From: Ischnura elegans
Taxonomy: Eukaryota; Arthropoda; Insecta; Odonata; Coenagrionidae
Length of the DNA stretch: 64,000 nt
Direction: 5' to 3'
NCBI RefSeq assembly: GCF_921293095.1
Contig: NC_060246.1
Coordinates: 12,356,001-12,420,000 of the forward strand
The translations under genes and the position numbers were made by a program. A model generated the notes under the pieces. That model searched no databases, was not told where the DNA came from, and saw nothing but the letters and a program-made list of their open reading frames with translations. This document shows positions 34,926 through 46,836 of the stretch, piece by piece (the stretch's first letter is position 1; each line of letters starts with the position of its first letter).

Positions 34926-36345
34926 ATGATTAAAACATTCAGTGATTACAAGATTATTTTATTGTGCTAATGAATGAGATTATTTTAAGTTTTAACTGAA
35001 CAAAGTGAATGAATTAATACTACTGATGTTTATTTGAAGACTGTTTTTAAAAGTAGAATTAAGTTTTAAAAACTACCATGATTAATGTAAAATGTTGTAT
35101 TATTATAAAATTGGTTGAAAACATTTTAACCTTCATTTAAATTCTTAAATGATCAAATTTAAATATAATCCAATTAATGATTTAAGATGCACAATGATCA
35201 TCGTATAGTGTGTATTAAAGCCCTTTGGTAAGTCTAGACGTATACATACGATACTTCCGAAACCTTCTAGTCCTTCGCCTTCTCTTCTTTATGAGAAAAG
35301 CTAGCAATGGTACGTCCTCACAGCACAACATCATTTCAACTACCGCTGTGTGCAGGGTAAAATTTAAAACCGATATTGGTGGCGCCACCGGTGACATGGG
35401 CGGAATAAACCCGAGCAACAAGACCCGGTGGAAGGCCCGGTGGCGCGTCTGGTTGCCTCGGCTAATAGGGGCCTACATACTTTTGATTTGGAGTCAACTC
35501 TAATCACTGCAGGAACAAGTGACTTTATGTGGTCTATCTATGGTGTGTGGTCTGTTGTATGGCGCTGTGAGGGCTGGTCTTTTATCCCTCGCTTCACATT
35601 ATATTTGGCAATGCTCTCGAAGGGAAGAATCACTGTGGATTCCCTACAAAGCCGTCATGAATAATCGCTAGTATTTACACGTGCAGTTAACACGAAGCAT
35701 CATTCCCACTCAACCGGTCTTATAGTTTTGAACCGTGATCATGCACTAACCGTAGGAAGAGCCCGTGTCTTTGGGCCTTCGGCGTGACGCAATTCAGAGT
35801 TGAGGGCGGAGAAAATTTCGAATCAGAGCGAAGCCACTCAGAACATAGTTCAGTTGCTGGAAAGCCATGTGATGAGAGTGTTGAATTGATCTCCTGAAGA
35901 AGTGTGCCTTTTTCGTCTTGTGAAGTAATTATTCTCAATTTCCAGCAGCATGAAGGAGTTGAATTATGTATTCTAATCTCGTAAATTGTTAGTTGCGCAT
36001 TGTGAATAAGTGCAGTGGTCTATGTGGAGTAAGAAAAAATCTGAGTTTGGAAATCACTACTTCAGCATGTGCCATAGTGTAAAATGTGTTCGATGGTGTA
36101 TGTGTGGAAGCATCTTGTGGTGATTGTGTTGCATTGTGAAGTTTGTTGTGTTACCGTGAGAGTTACAGAAGAGGAATAATACATCCAACGATACTCAGGT
36201 TTTAGTATTTGGGTTCATTCAGATCGTGGAAAAAAGTAAGTGGCTCCAAATCCAAAGAAACAACCACGTAACGGTAGTTTTTACCTTTAAAACCTTCTTA
36301 CTTAATTTATCTGTGCAGTTCCTTGTGAGAAAAACATTTTAGGCA
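34926..36345. other. Unassigned stretch
   Basis: Mixed composition, with a GC-richer part at 35340-35900. Short open frames on both strands carry no motif that I recognise. Confidence 0.4.
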
Positions 36346-37113
36346 ACGGTATAGTTTTATCGAATCGCCAATTTTCGTCGGATCTTCACCAAAATTAGTA
36401 TACTTACGTAACTTATATTTAATTATAAACAATCATAGGGGGGGGGGGGCGAAAGCGCTTCGTGTACAAAAAGAAATTACTAGTTCATTACTTATCTTGG
36501 TGTCGGATGGGTAACTTAAACGTTACAGGAGCCATCATAGATGAGAAAAGACGATCGAAAACAAACTGTTGCTAAGGTTTGGGTATAGACGGGGCGTGAT
36601 GTGTCTTGTAAAGGATGAAAAATTTCCTCTCTACATTTTGTAAAATCCAAGCGAATGAATGGCTTATTCCTAGTGGACGGTCGTAGGACCGGAGGGGTGG
36701 GTTGGGTAGCGCACGGCTATTTGTGTGTCGACTGACTCCGACAGACGGGCTTATGACGGCATTAACGAAATTATGTGGGCGGGTCGAATTATGCCAGGGT
36801 GGGTCGAGGCATGGTTTTTGTATTAAAAGCATTAATTCGTCCCTCGAAGTTATATCAAAACCCTCTGATACGAACTAATTTGTTCACCTGAGCAACAGTT
36901 CAGTTTTCGATCGTCTTTTCTCATCTATGATGGTTCCTGCAACGCATAAGTTACCCATCCGACACCAAGATAAGTAATGAATTAGTAAATTTTTAAATGT
37001 ACTCGAAGAGCTTTCGCCCACCCCTAGGATTGTTTAGAATGTGAAATAAGTTATGTATACTAATTTTGGTGAAGATCCGACGAAAATTGGCGATTCAATA
37101 AAACTGTACTGTC
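36346..37113. mobile_element. Foldback element with about 0.23 kb arms
   Basis: The left arm (36346-36580) and right arm (36885-37113) are inverse, sharing AGTTTTATYGAATCGCCAAT, the TCTTCACCAAAATTAGTATA block, ATTACTTATCTTGGTGTCGG and CATAGATGAGAAAAGACGAT. TA may lie at both outer edges. The central 0.3 kb is unique. No transposase. Arms differ at roughly one base in seven, so it is not recent. Confidence 0.8.
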
Positions 37114-37929
37114 ACTACATTTTACTTAAGAAATCACAGTGAGTGTATTTAGAATGATTTAATTTCACTGTGCAACATTCGCATATAAAAAGGAATGAAT
37201 CCGAAAATAACGTATATTTCGGAGTGACACAAATGTAGGTTTTGTTTCCCATATATTATTGCACTTTGCGCAACAGACGAACCCAATTACATATTTTCTG
37301 TTCATCGTTTGTTATTGGTGGAGAGTCGATTCGAATTGCCCTCTCTTCCGCCCTTGTTGGAGTGAGGATTAGCCAGGGCGAGTAGATGGCACACTATGCA
37401 CTAAACACGCTTACATATCACATGTATCACGTGACGTGGGAAATACAATCATCAGCGGGCGCCGGAGTAAAACTTAGGCACACAAAAACTGAAATGCAAT
37501 ATTATGATATTTATAACTTATCACATTAACAGATGGCCACTAAAATTCCCTTAAAAATTTTCCTTGGCACCAAATTGTGCAGCAATTAACCAATATTCCG
37601 CTAATCATTACGCTAAGTTACGTGTTGCAAGCCATGTTACTATTGACGCTCGAGGCATGTTGGGACCAAAGTAGTGACCTCACCCAACCTCTATCAATCC
37701 ATTCTGTAAGCTTTGCTTCGATCATGTGCATAGTCATTTTTTTATAGAATTCATCTCCCTATGCATCCTAACTTGCAGAATGTTTAGTTGACGTTCACAA
37801 AATAAAAGAAAGAGACTTTTCTTCGGTACAACGTTGTTTGTAAAGGTTTTCCGGTTGAAATAGATTCGGACTTTTTTAATTATCATCCCAGCATATAATA
37901 CTTCCCTCATTGAATTAGCTGCGGATTAC
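37114..37929. other. Nothing recognised
   Basis: No supported gene or repeat. Confidence 0.4.
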
Positions 37930-38260
37930 AGTTTTTAAAGAGGGTAGAAGAAATAGCAAGACAGTTGTATCTACCCAGGAAATAAATTGAAAAAAGTCCT
38001 CTAAAATCAATTTCAGGATTGATGCGCGATTAGTTCTGTAATTGAAGGAATAAGTCATTGATTATTGTGAGCCATAATTAGTAAAATTATTAATTTTTTT
38101 AGGACTAAGACTTCAGCATTGCAATGCATTAGGGGGTGATTAATGCGACCGTCGGAAACCCCGATTCACATTTAGCGAAAAACAAGTTCACGTGGATATA
38201 ATTTCCATGCATAAATATAAGGTTATGCCAGATTCAAACACTTCGTGATGAATAAATATC
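37930..38260 (+). repeat. Old direct duplication, unit 1
   Basis: Aligns with 38615-38960 over about 0.3 kb at roughly 70%. The best block is CACATTTAGCGAAAAACAAG at 38169, versus CACATTTGGCGAAAAACAAG at 38866. In one frame both read NPDxHLAKNKFT. Confidence 0.6.
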
Positions 38261-38272
38261 AATTCCTGTGTT

Positions 38273-38614
38273 TTGAATTTCGTACTGTGTACTATCGTTT
38301 CTACAAGTCTGTTTGCATGCTATGCTCCACTATCCGGTAGTATGAATCTGGAAATTTTGTGGAAAAAAACTCCGGAGGGTTGGCACATAATGCACGAGAA
38401 GTTAGGCCCTAGCTGGAAGGGGCGTGCTTCATCCAGATCCTATGAGGAAGTCTTTCGATGAGGATGGAATACCTGGGGTCAAACATCAATGGAGTCTACA
38501 AAGAGCCACGGTGGAAAGATAAGCAGTCGAGGAACATCGCGTCCGCGATAGCACTGATCTGAGTTTCATCTCGGATCGGATTAACATCGACTTAAAATTC
38601 TGTAACTTGATATA
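38273..38614. other. Spacer between duplicated units
   Basis: A 62-residue frame is present but has no recognisable motif. Confidence 0.3.
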
Positions 38615-38960
38615 ACGTAAAATTTCACTTGGAATTAGCTCGTAGTAGGTCAGATAGTTTTATCTACCTATTGAAAAATATCCATATGGTGTTTTTTTCT
38701 TCTATAATGAATTTCAGGATTGCTACGTGGTTTGTTTTGTGATTGAAACAAGTCATCGGTTGTTCTGATCTGTGATTAGTGCAGTGATTCAATTTGTTTG
38801 TGAGCAAGTATTTATAATTGCAGTACAGTAAATGGCCATTGATACGAGCGCCGAAAATCCGGATACACATTTGGCGAAAAACAAGTTTACGTGAATACAA
38901 TTTAAATACATGATAACATGATAAATTCATATGAATTCATGAACTTCGATGCCTATTAAT
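38615..38960 (+). repeat. Old direct duplication, unit 2
   Basis: Second unit of the 37930-38260 duplication. An ATG at 38832 opens MAIDTSAENPDTHLAKNKFT followed by TGA; the matching codons in unit 1 read INATVGNPDSHLAKNKFTW. Confidence 0.6.
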
Positions 38961-39199
38961 GACGTGTATTGCAGCCAGCCCGTGTAAGGAGCAGCTGGCA
39001 GCAGTAAACATCCAAATAAGACTGTCTTATGATGATTTCTATCCCTAACCGAAACATATCCATTAAGCCTCATCCTTGAAAGTCTTAATCATCATAATTA
39101 TCATCATAAATCATCATAAGTGGTACATCAATTAAACCTTCTCACTTCATTATTTAGTATCTGTACTACACTTCCAATTTAACTTCAGAACCATGGTGA

Positions 39200-39539
39200 C
39201 AAGGGCGTACCCAGGATCAAATCTAGGGGGAGGGGGGGCATGCCATGGCCGTTCAAGATGTAACATTTAAGCAATAAAAAGGTTAATGAAACCAACATTT
39301 TAAGAAAATTATAACAGCCCTTTATTAGTTTTTAAAATTACCCGTTTGAAAAAAAATATTTTAGTTGCATGTTATTCTAATTTCATTTGTTGTGGATTAA
39401 AAAAATGTTCGTTCAAAACTTTTGTTTCAATTCAGTCTTGATTTTTCTTAAAGAAATTTGCGATTTTTGTTCCTGTGGGGGGGAGAAGGGGGGTCGGAGG
39501 ACAGGTGCCCCCTCCTGCTTCCCGCTGGGTACGCCCATG
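39200..39539. mobile_element. hAT-like MITE (GGGCGTACCCAG ends)
   Basis: The left end AAGGGCGTACCCAGG and right end CTGGGTACGCCCATG are inverse over 12 bp, with the G-rich subterminal runs seen in the MITE at 11856. No clear duplication flanks it, so it is old. No coding capacity. Confidence 0.65.
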
Positions 39540-40043
39540 CAAAGTAACTTCAAATTTTTGAAACACATCTTTTTCATGTCAAAGGCATAAAACTGCCTCT
39601 TGTGGTTCTTTTTGTATATCCTTAATTTTTGATAATTTTGACGTGGTCCCGCAGCAAGTCAGGTTAGCGACGCTCCTTTATACTTCGAACCAACATAATC
39701 AGCTGGAAAGAAACGACGGGGGATTGGGGAGTTGAAGCTGGAGGCAAGGTCATTCAATCAGATTAACGGTCGTCAGTTGAGGAAGGAGTTTGGAGGTGGG
39801 GGCTCAAACGGTTCATCATGAATGCGCTAAGAACTGAAGGTCTTAGAAGGAAAAAAATCGGCCAAATAGTCGCTTGCATAAATATTGTATGCATGGTTAT
39901 ATAATGGTTGCTTGTTAGGTCTATGAATTGCGTTGGCGGAGGGCATGTGCCAATAAATATTTCGGTCTATTCCTTTCATTATACGACGTCTATGCTAACT
40001 CAACGCCCCAACCCGAAGGTTGGTTTACGATGTTCAACCACTT
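39540..40043. other. Nothing recognised
   Basis: No supported feature. Confidence 0.4.
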
Positions 40044-40259
40044 TCAAAAGTCGCTCCTTAGGAGCGGCGCGGCGCAGACATCTCCGGAATTTTCCATAGT
40101 CGACCTTCGTGTATTGCTAGTGAGTTCCATTTCCACGAGGAGTCCATTTGAATTGATCTGGCTATGCAAATGGTGAAAATTCACAACCTTACCCACGCCA
40201 AGAAGCCCAAGTATGATTTCAGAGACAGAAATCCCTCGTGAACACCTTTCCCCAGCCAA
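40044..40259 (-). repeat. Diverged dispersed repeat, copy 2
   Basis: Minus-strand counterpart of 9317-9520, sharing the SEIxLGxLGxGK text and the following 60 or so residues in translation. Confidence 0.45.
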
Positions 40260-41137
40260 AACATTCCAAAGTCGAAGAAAACTGGCAAGAATTAACGGTT
40301 TACCTGCAAGTTACCGTCAACGCGACTAAGAGAGACAAGCATCTGGCTATGAGTCTTGTAAACCTAATGCAGTTTATACTTTAAAAACATAATTGTCATC
40401 GAATTTACGAGGCAGTGCTCTAAATTTTTTTTTCTTTATTTCGTTTAAAAAAAAGCACGTAAATATACACGCTAGTTTATTTTCGTTAGCCACACGGTTA
40501 CCATGCATCCTCGCGTTTTCTCTTGTAGGCGTTTTATTCAGTAATATTTCGAAATCATCAAGAAGAAACTACTTCCTTTCCTAATTTCAATTCTTAGAAA
40601 GACAAGAAGCACATCATTTTTGTAAATAGGATAAAGTTATAATGCTTATTAAAGGGAATTTTTATTTTTTACCCGGCCAAAACTACCTGCTAAGCAATAA
40701 TTTTATGAGAGGAGATAATAGTTGTTTATTATTTTCATGTGATTAACTAGATTGCATTGAGTTGATTTTAGGATAAATATATTTTTTCACCGGAAGAAGT
40801 AGCGATGTATGAGCAGTGAAGAAAACGACAGGTTTTTACCCCTCAATGCGTCTTAGGAAGGGGTGTCCTTATATCTTCGGGGAATACTCGTAAATTAGAG
40901 TAATTGTGTTTTTTTAAATAGTATCATCTGCGAGGAATAATTATTTTGAATTAAAGATTTATGGTGGCCGTGGTTAGTGGTGGATCCAGGATAGGGACAA
41001 GGGGGGGAGCTGACAAGAGGGGGATAAAAATTCCAGCAGTAGTGGGGGTCGGAAAAAATTACCATTCTATCTAGTGTAAATTGGACACACAAGGGAAGGG
41101 CTCTAACCCCCTTGCAATGCCCCCCCCCCATAGCCCT
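40260..41137. other. Mostly unassigned; decayed G-rich MITE at its end
   Basis: From about 40970 to 41130 a stretch starting GTGGTGGATCCAGGAT with G runs and ending in a C run looks like another decayed hAT-type MITE. The rest holds nothing recognised. Confidence 0.35.
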
Positions 41138-41206
41138 TCAAAGGCGGATGAATTATGCTATACCACAGCCAGTGGCTGTGGTATAACATAATTCATCTGC
41201 CTTTGA
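41138..41206. repeat. 33-bp hairpin with 3-nt loop
   Basis: Arms 41138-41170 and 41174-41206 match as reverse complements at 31 of 33 positions around the loop AGT. The left arm starts TCAAAGGCGGATGAATTATG. Confidence 0.85.
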
Positions 41207-41254
41207 AAAGAAACAGGAAGTAGAATAGGTTAATATTTTCTATCTTTTAATATA

Positions 41255-41600
41255 GGTAGGTTTACATGGAGTATTTGCGACTCGCGCCGCATCCCCACCT
41301 CCCAACGTCTCTCTACAATTCACAGCGAGGCATAACCACATTTATTGGCCCTTACATTCTATCCATATCTCTACTCTCTTCCTCCCCCTCCTCCGCAAAC
41401 TTTTTATTTCTGCTTCTCAACCACCATACATACCACTTCTTCGTTCCTTTTCCTCTCCGTCCATCTCATCTCCTCCATTCCCTTCTTTACCCTCATGTCT
41501 TCATTATTTTCTTTTATTTATTCCTCCACGTCCAAGTTTTTGCACCGTATATTCCTACACTATATTTGGTAGCTGATAAATATAATTCTTATTTCTTACG
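41255..41600 (-). pseudogene. RTE-type LINE, decayed C-terminal fragment
   Basis: On the minus strand, text such as WTERKRNEEVVCMVVEKQK resembles the post-RT tail of RTE-like ORF2, and the edge at 41255-41275 (GGTAGGTTTACATGGAGT) resembles that at 13137-13155 (GGTAGGTTTCCATGGAGT). Several stops. The CT-rich plus-strand frame here is a shadow of it. Confidence 0.4.
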
Positions 41601-42289
41601 CAGAAACAGTTATCACCTGCCTCATACTTTTATCGGACGAATACGTCGCATGCGTAGTTTTGAGGCGTTTTAAGCCAAATAAGAAGTATTTTTTGCCCAT
41701 AAAAATGCCATCGGATATTCATCTCGCGGTTGTCATATCCAGTATCGATGGTGAATTTATTATCATTGTTTGCATTTTGCATAAGTAGTTTCAAATGGAT
41801 AAAATGCACCGGAATAAAATGCATACAGATGGATGAAATATAAATGCTTCGGACGCTTCTCTTTAATCATAAAAATTATAGTTATGAAGACTATTTCGAA
41901 TTCAAACCTTTAAATGGATGTAAAGATTTGGTTAAATCACATAATTATAGCTGCAATATATTTGGATTTAAAAACGTTGATTACGTATTATTGCTAGTTA
42001 TGACTGGAATAAATATGATGCCAAAATGAAGATATTTCGTGAGCAGTTTAGCTGTAGGACAGCTTGATTAGGACTAGGTAGTATAGGCTCTCAATTTATA
42101 GTTAATAATTAATTACAATTAATATCTATACTAGCTATATGCAGGCATTTCTATTTTCTTGGCACGTTATATCTCATGTTTGAGTATTTTAATACCCTAA
42201 CTTATTGTTTTCTATTACTAACTAATAGTTTAATTTGCACGGTAGCATGTCTTTAGTCTTCAGCACTCACCTAGTTTCTGTTCTACTGC
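41601..42289. other. Nothing recognised
   Basis: AT-rich, no supported feature. Confidence 0.4.
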
Positions 42290-42660
42290 CTGTCTCTCTT
42301 ATTTTATTTATATGATCTGACCTACCGTAGTATGTTGGAGTTCGTTAGATATGGTTGCTTCATAAGAAAAGACACTGCTCTTGAATTTACATTAGGTACG
42401 GGTTTTGTCTATTTTTAGTCTACAGTCTGACAGAGACTCCTATCCGAGTTTATCTAAGAGGTCAGTAATATCAAGAAGACCAATGTAGCAACTTTTCACT
42501 TACCTGGTAGCTCCTCTCTGTACGCTTCGTAGCTCTGTTTTGAAGGCTGTTTCATGAGGATCCCAAACACTGGCTGAGTATTCCAAATGGGGTCTATCGA
42601 TTGAGAAGAAGCTGATTTCTCCCACTTCATCGTCACACTTTCCTGGTATTCTTACCGTGG
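42290..42660 (-). pseudogene. CR1-like LINE, decayed ORF2 C-terminal fragment
   Basis: Aligns base by base with 45000-45360 of the CR1-like LINE: the same TATATGATCTGAYCTWCCGT, GACACTGCTCTTGAATTTA and CCCAAACACTGGC blocks. It is an older copy, 5'-truncated at about 42660. The hairpin 3' end is not visible. The minus frame reads RPHLEYSASVWDPHETA. Confidence 0.75.
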
Positions 42661-44664
42661 ATTTCTGCTCCGCACGCATGTCCGCACCAAATCTTCCTCT
42701 CAATCCGTTCTCACATTCTCTGCAAGCAGTAAAGTACACCAAATTTAAGTATATTAAGATCGTTGCGAAAAATGAAAATGAAGACCGCTGAAAAATGCAC
42801 ATAAGAAACGAACAAAGAAGGTTCAATGGGTATTCTTGAGAATCTATCGCGGAATACCAAAGTTTGAAGGAATATCAGTTTTTTCCTATTTCAATTCTTG
42901 AGGAGCCACTGAGAGAATTGGTGCCCGTAGAATTTGCATCATAAAATGCCATATTTTTGTTTTTTGGTGGGAATATACCAAAAAACGTTGCACTAAGCAA
43001 TTGAATGCAAATTACGATGGACATAAAATAAAATATTGTACTCACTTAATCACGTGAATTTCGTCCCAGCCAGCTGCTGTTTGCGCCGGGTTATCTTCCA
43101 ACTCTAATCTTATATGCACAAATTTTTTCACGCCTTTTCAAATTTCTCCAGCGTATGCCGTATGTGAAGCAAGTAGTCGTGTCCTTTGGGCCGCAACACC
43201 GACGTTGATGAAGTTACAGACGGTGGTCCGTGGTAGACACTGTTACGCAGACGGGGTGGGCGAAGTTAGAAATGACACGTGAGAACGATTCATAGTCAGT
43301 TGACGGTGAATAAGGTCGTTAAGCTGGGATGGGGAGGATTAACGATGCAATAACACCTGGTTGAATTGAGTACTGAAAACCATCGGACAGTCAAAAGCGC
43401 CCTGGCACTGAAACTAACGAACTAATTGCGTAAGACAAGGAAAGTAGACGATATGACGGGAAAACAGATGACTATCGGTTTCCAAAAATGGCAACCAATA
43501 GTTGGCGTTGAAACAAAATGATCAGAAAATTAAATTATTTTAAATGAATATAAATAAAATATTTAATTTAAAAAATAATTCCAGTTACATTATATTTATC
43601 CATTCAACTTAAACTTTATTTTTATTGCTTTTACGATAATACATTGGGTTAATTTTTCGTGACGTCATAGGTGTTAGCCACTCACGTGACGATGCTCACT
43701 TGGGAACTCCGATTCTTGTCAGTTTGGCGAGGACAGTCTTCCTGTGAAGAGGTAAGTGAGCAAGCCATGCTTAAGTTATCTTTCTCCGTGTCATATCTAT
43801 ACCGTTCCTATTTCATTACAGTGTTCACATTACATTACATAAATTCGCTGTAAATAATTCCGATAATTATTCGTGAGTTCGCTGCTTTTTTCTTTAGCTT
43901 TATTTCGCCTAAGAAAGTTTTTTACCCGTCACGAAGAATCCCAAGGTTTGAAGGAAGTGTTTTTGTGAAGTACATGTTTCTTCGCCAGTGATATTCGTGA
44001 TTTCATTTTTCTTGTCAGAAATAGGGCGATAGTGTGAATATTCTTCGAAATCGTCACTTATTGTTTTTCGCTTATTGAATTTCACGTGTCCGATTGCTAT
44101 TGTGAAAGGAGATATGACTGAATTGTTCATCATTGAGTTGGTTGCCCAGTTTCAGTAATGAAACCGACATGTCTCTCGTATCAGATGGTGGTAAATTGTC
44201 CCTTGTCGCGATCCATTGTTATATTGTGATAAAATTGTCGCTAAGACGTATTCTGATTTATTTTTCCTGATTTGAGTATTTGTGGTTCTCTAAGGAAGTG
44301 CTTTCCCCAAGGTCAGACGTATGTGCTACTCGGGCGATTTCAATGAGAATTGCTAAAACATAATTTTATGTCTCCCACCGTTGGGTGATAGCGATTTTAA
44401 TCGAGTTTTCACGTCTTCGTTGCTCCTCTGCTACGAAGATAATTCTGAAATAGTTTTCGTGGGCTTTACGCCAACATGAGTGAATTTTTCGGTAAGACCG
44501 TCCCATTTGACCGCAGATTGCCTTGGCGCAATGCGGTCACTCACATGGGTTTATGCTGAGAGCCTCCAGGATTCATTTAATAATAGCCTCGAGAGTTGAA
44601 ATAGATACGTCTCCTTTCTGTAGTCTGTATGTGCTTGTAATTGCTTAAAATTAACACAATTATT
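42661..44664. other. Unassigned stretch
   Basis: No gene recognised. A TGACGTCA octamer at 43660 is followed at 43750 by GAAGAG|GTAAGTGAG, a very good splice donor, so a noncoding first exon at about 43670-43750 is conceivable. Nothing downstream supports it. Confidence 0.35.
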
Positions 44665-46179
44665 CATCTACATCTACAAATTACCCTGCGAGCCACCTCT
44701 AGGGTGTTTGGCAGGGGGTGATCAATCACCAGCATGCAGCATGCATTTGGACTCCCACATGCACACCACACCGTCCAAGAAACGTCCCGTATAATAACAA
44801 ACTATACTACTATATGCTGTTAGAAATAGAATATAGAATAGAAATTCAGAAACATGCAGTAAGTTTTACATAGGTTAGTAGGCTACACTACAAGTCATGC
44901 AATCTATTTACGCGCTCTATTGCTGCCGTTATGATCTCTTATTGATCGTGGAAAAAATGACATTCGGAATCTGTCTGTTCTGCAATCTATCTCTCTTATT
45001 TTATTTATATGATCTGATCTTCCGTAGTACGTTGGCGTCCGCAAGATATGGTTAACTTCGTCAGAAAAGACACTGCTCTTGAATTTATCTAAAAGGTTTA
45101 GTCTATTTTTCAATCTACGGTCCGACAGAGATTCCCATCCGAGTTTATGTAAGAGGTCAGTTACACTAACAAGACTATCGTAACGACCTTTCACATACCT
45201 GGCAGCTCTTCTTTGCACGCGTTCTAACTCTGTTATTAAGCCTTTTTCATGAGGGTCCCAAACACTGGCAGCGTATTCCAAATGTGGTCTAACGAGGGAA
45301 AGGTAGCTAATTTCTCTCACTTTGTCGTCGCACTTTCCTAATATTCTTTTAACAAAACCCATTTTACGATTAGCTTGACCTGTTATTTCTCGAATATGTT
45401 TATTCCACGATAGATCATTATTGAGTCTAACCCCTAGATATTTCACAGATTCAACTGCCTTTAACTGCGCGCCCCGAATGACATAGTTACGCTGTAGGGA
45501 GTTATTCTTCTTCCAGAAATTCATTACGACGCATTTTTCCAAATTTAATTCTAACTGCCAAGCATCGCACCAAGCTTGGATAGCAGCAAGGTCATTCGTT
45601 AGTTCATCTATATCTTTGCTGGAACGAATTTCTCTGTAAACTACAGCGTCGTCTGCAAATAATCGTAACTTACTCTGCACTACTTCGCCAATGTCGTTTA
45701 TACAAAGAAGGAATAGGAGTGGGCCAATGACACTACCCTGAGGAACGCCAGAAGTCACTCTAACCTCATTGGAGACTGCACCGTCTAATACTACTCTTTG
45801 GACGCGGTCGCTCAAAAATTCTCTAATCCAGGAAATGACATCTTCGTCTAGACATAAGATTTCAGTTTTATTATTAACTTTCCGTGGGGTACTTTATCAA
45901 ATGCCTTTTTGAAATCAAGAAAAATCGCGTCTACTGGAATGTTGTCTTCCCCGGAGACTAAAATATCGTGGGCGAAAAGCGCTAACTGAGTTTCGCACGA
46001 TCTGCGTTTCCTGAATCCATGTTGATTTCCCATTAATAAGTTTTGCGCGTCTAGGTGTTTCTTTACCGAGCTGACTACGATGTGTTCAAGGACTTTGCAA
46101 GATATGGACGTTAAAGATATCGGCCTGTAATTAGATGGCTGTTCCTTGTCTCCACTTTTAAATATAGGCGTTACATTAG
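44665..46179 (-). mobile_element. CR1-like LINE B, 3' part
   Basis: The minus strand carries the RT core to the end of ORF2, the 3' UTR with its hairpins and a (GTAGAT)n tail at 44665-44683. Frames 46033-45848 and 45815-44904 hold DAIFLDFKKAFDKVP, QGSVIGPLLFLL and LFADDAVVYRE (catalytic ADD) and end GSNRARK. A single missing G separates the two frames. It matches 54118-55625 almost identically. At 46179 it breaks off where LINE A begins; its continuation is at 51100, about 188 bp of ORF2 being lost between. Confidence 0.9.
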
Positions 46180-46254
46180 CGACTTTCTTCTCCTGGCTCT
46201 CGGACCGAGCGGACGTGCTTAGCAGACCTCTCCTGGAACTGTCATTAACCCTCG

Positions 46255-46387
46255 CCCAGGACCCTTTTACTACCTGCTGCGGCTACCAGCTTGCTTGCTG
46301 TTGTTTGTCAGCTCTTGGCGCAGGACTCTTTTCTACCTGCTGCGGTCACCTGCTTGCTTGCTTGCCGTTGTTTGTCAGCTCTTGGCG
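46255..46387 (+). repeat. Two 66-bp tandem units in LINE A 5' UTR
   Basis: 46255-46320 and 46321-46387 both run CAGGAC..., CTACCTGCTGCGG, GCTTGCTTGC and TTGTTTGTCAGCTCTTGGCG with a few differences. Tandem 5' UTR units act as promoter monomers in some LINEs, for example mouse L1. Confidence 0.8.
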
Positions 46388-46836
46388 TAGTAGACTGTTG
46401 CTTGGTGTTGGGATAAGTGTTTTTATTTTATATTTTTATTTATATTTAATAGTTATATTTTCTCGTGACTTAGCAGAGCTTGCTTGTGCTTATTAGATTA
46501 CATCGCCTGTTGAGTCGTCAGGAGTCTTTCAACCCGGTTAGTTTTGTTTTCCGTTTTCGTGTTGATTTTGATCGTAAGTCTAACTCTAATTGTTCCGCGT
46601 TCAATCCTATCAAAGTTTCGTTCGTTAACCTTCTTTGAATTTTATATAGTTTATCCGGAATAAATTCGTTGATCACTTTCGCCTATCTATAAGTTCAGTG
46701 ACATTTTCTTATTTACTTTCGTTAAGTGGCAAAGGTAGTTAGTCTCTCGGTTTTGTTTACTCTCACTCGTATATCTATAAAGTGTAGCACCCCTTAGGTT
46801 AGCTTTTGGGAAATAAAAAGTTGCGTTAGTGATAGG

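Noticed and set aside
41266-41673. 135-codon plus-strand frame
   Set aside because: CT-rich shadow of a decayed minus-strand LINE tail.
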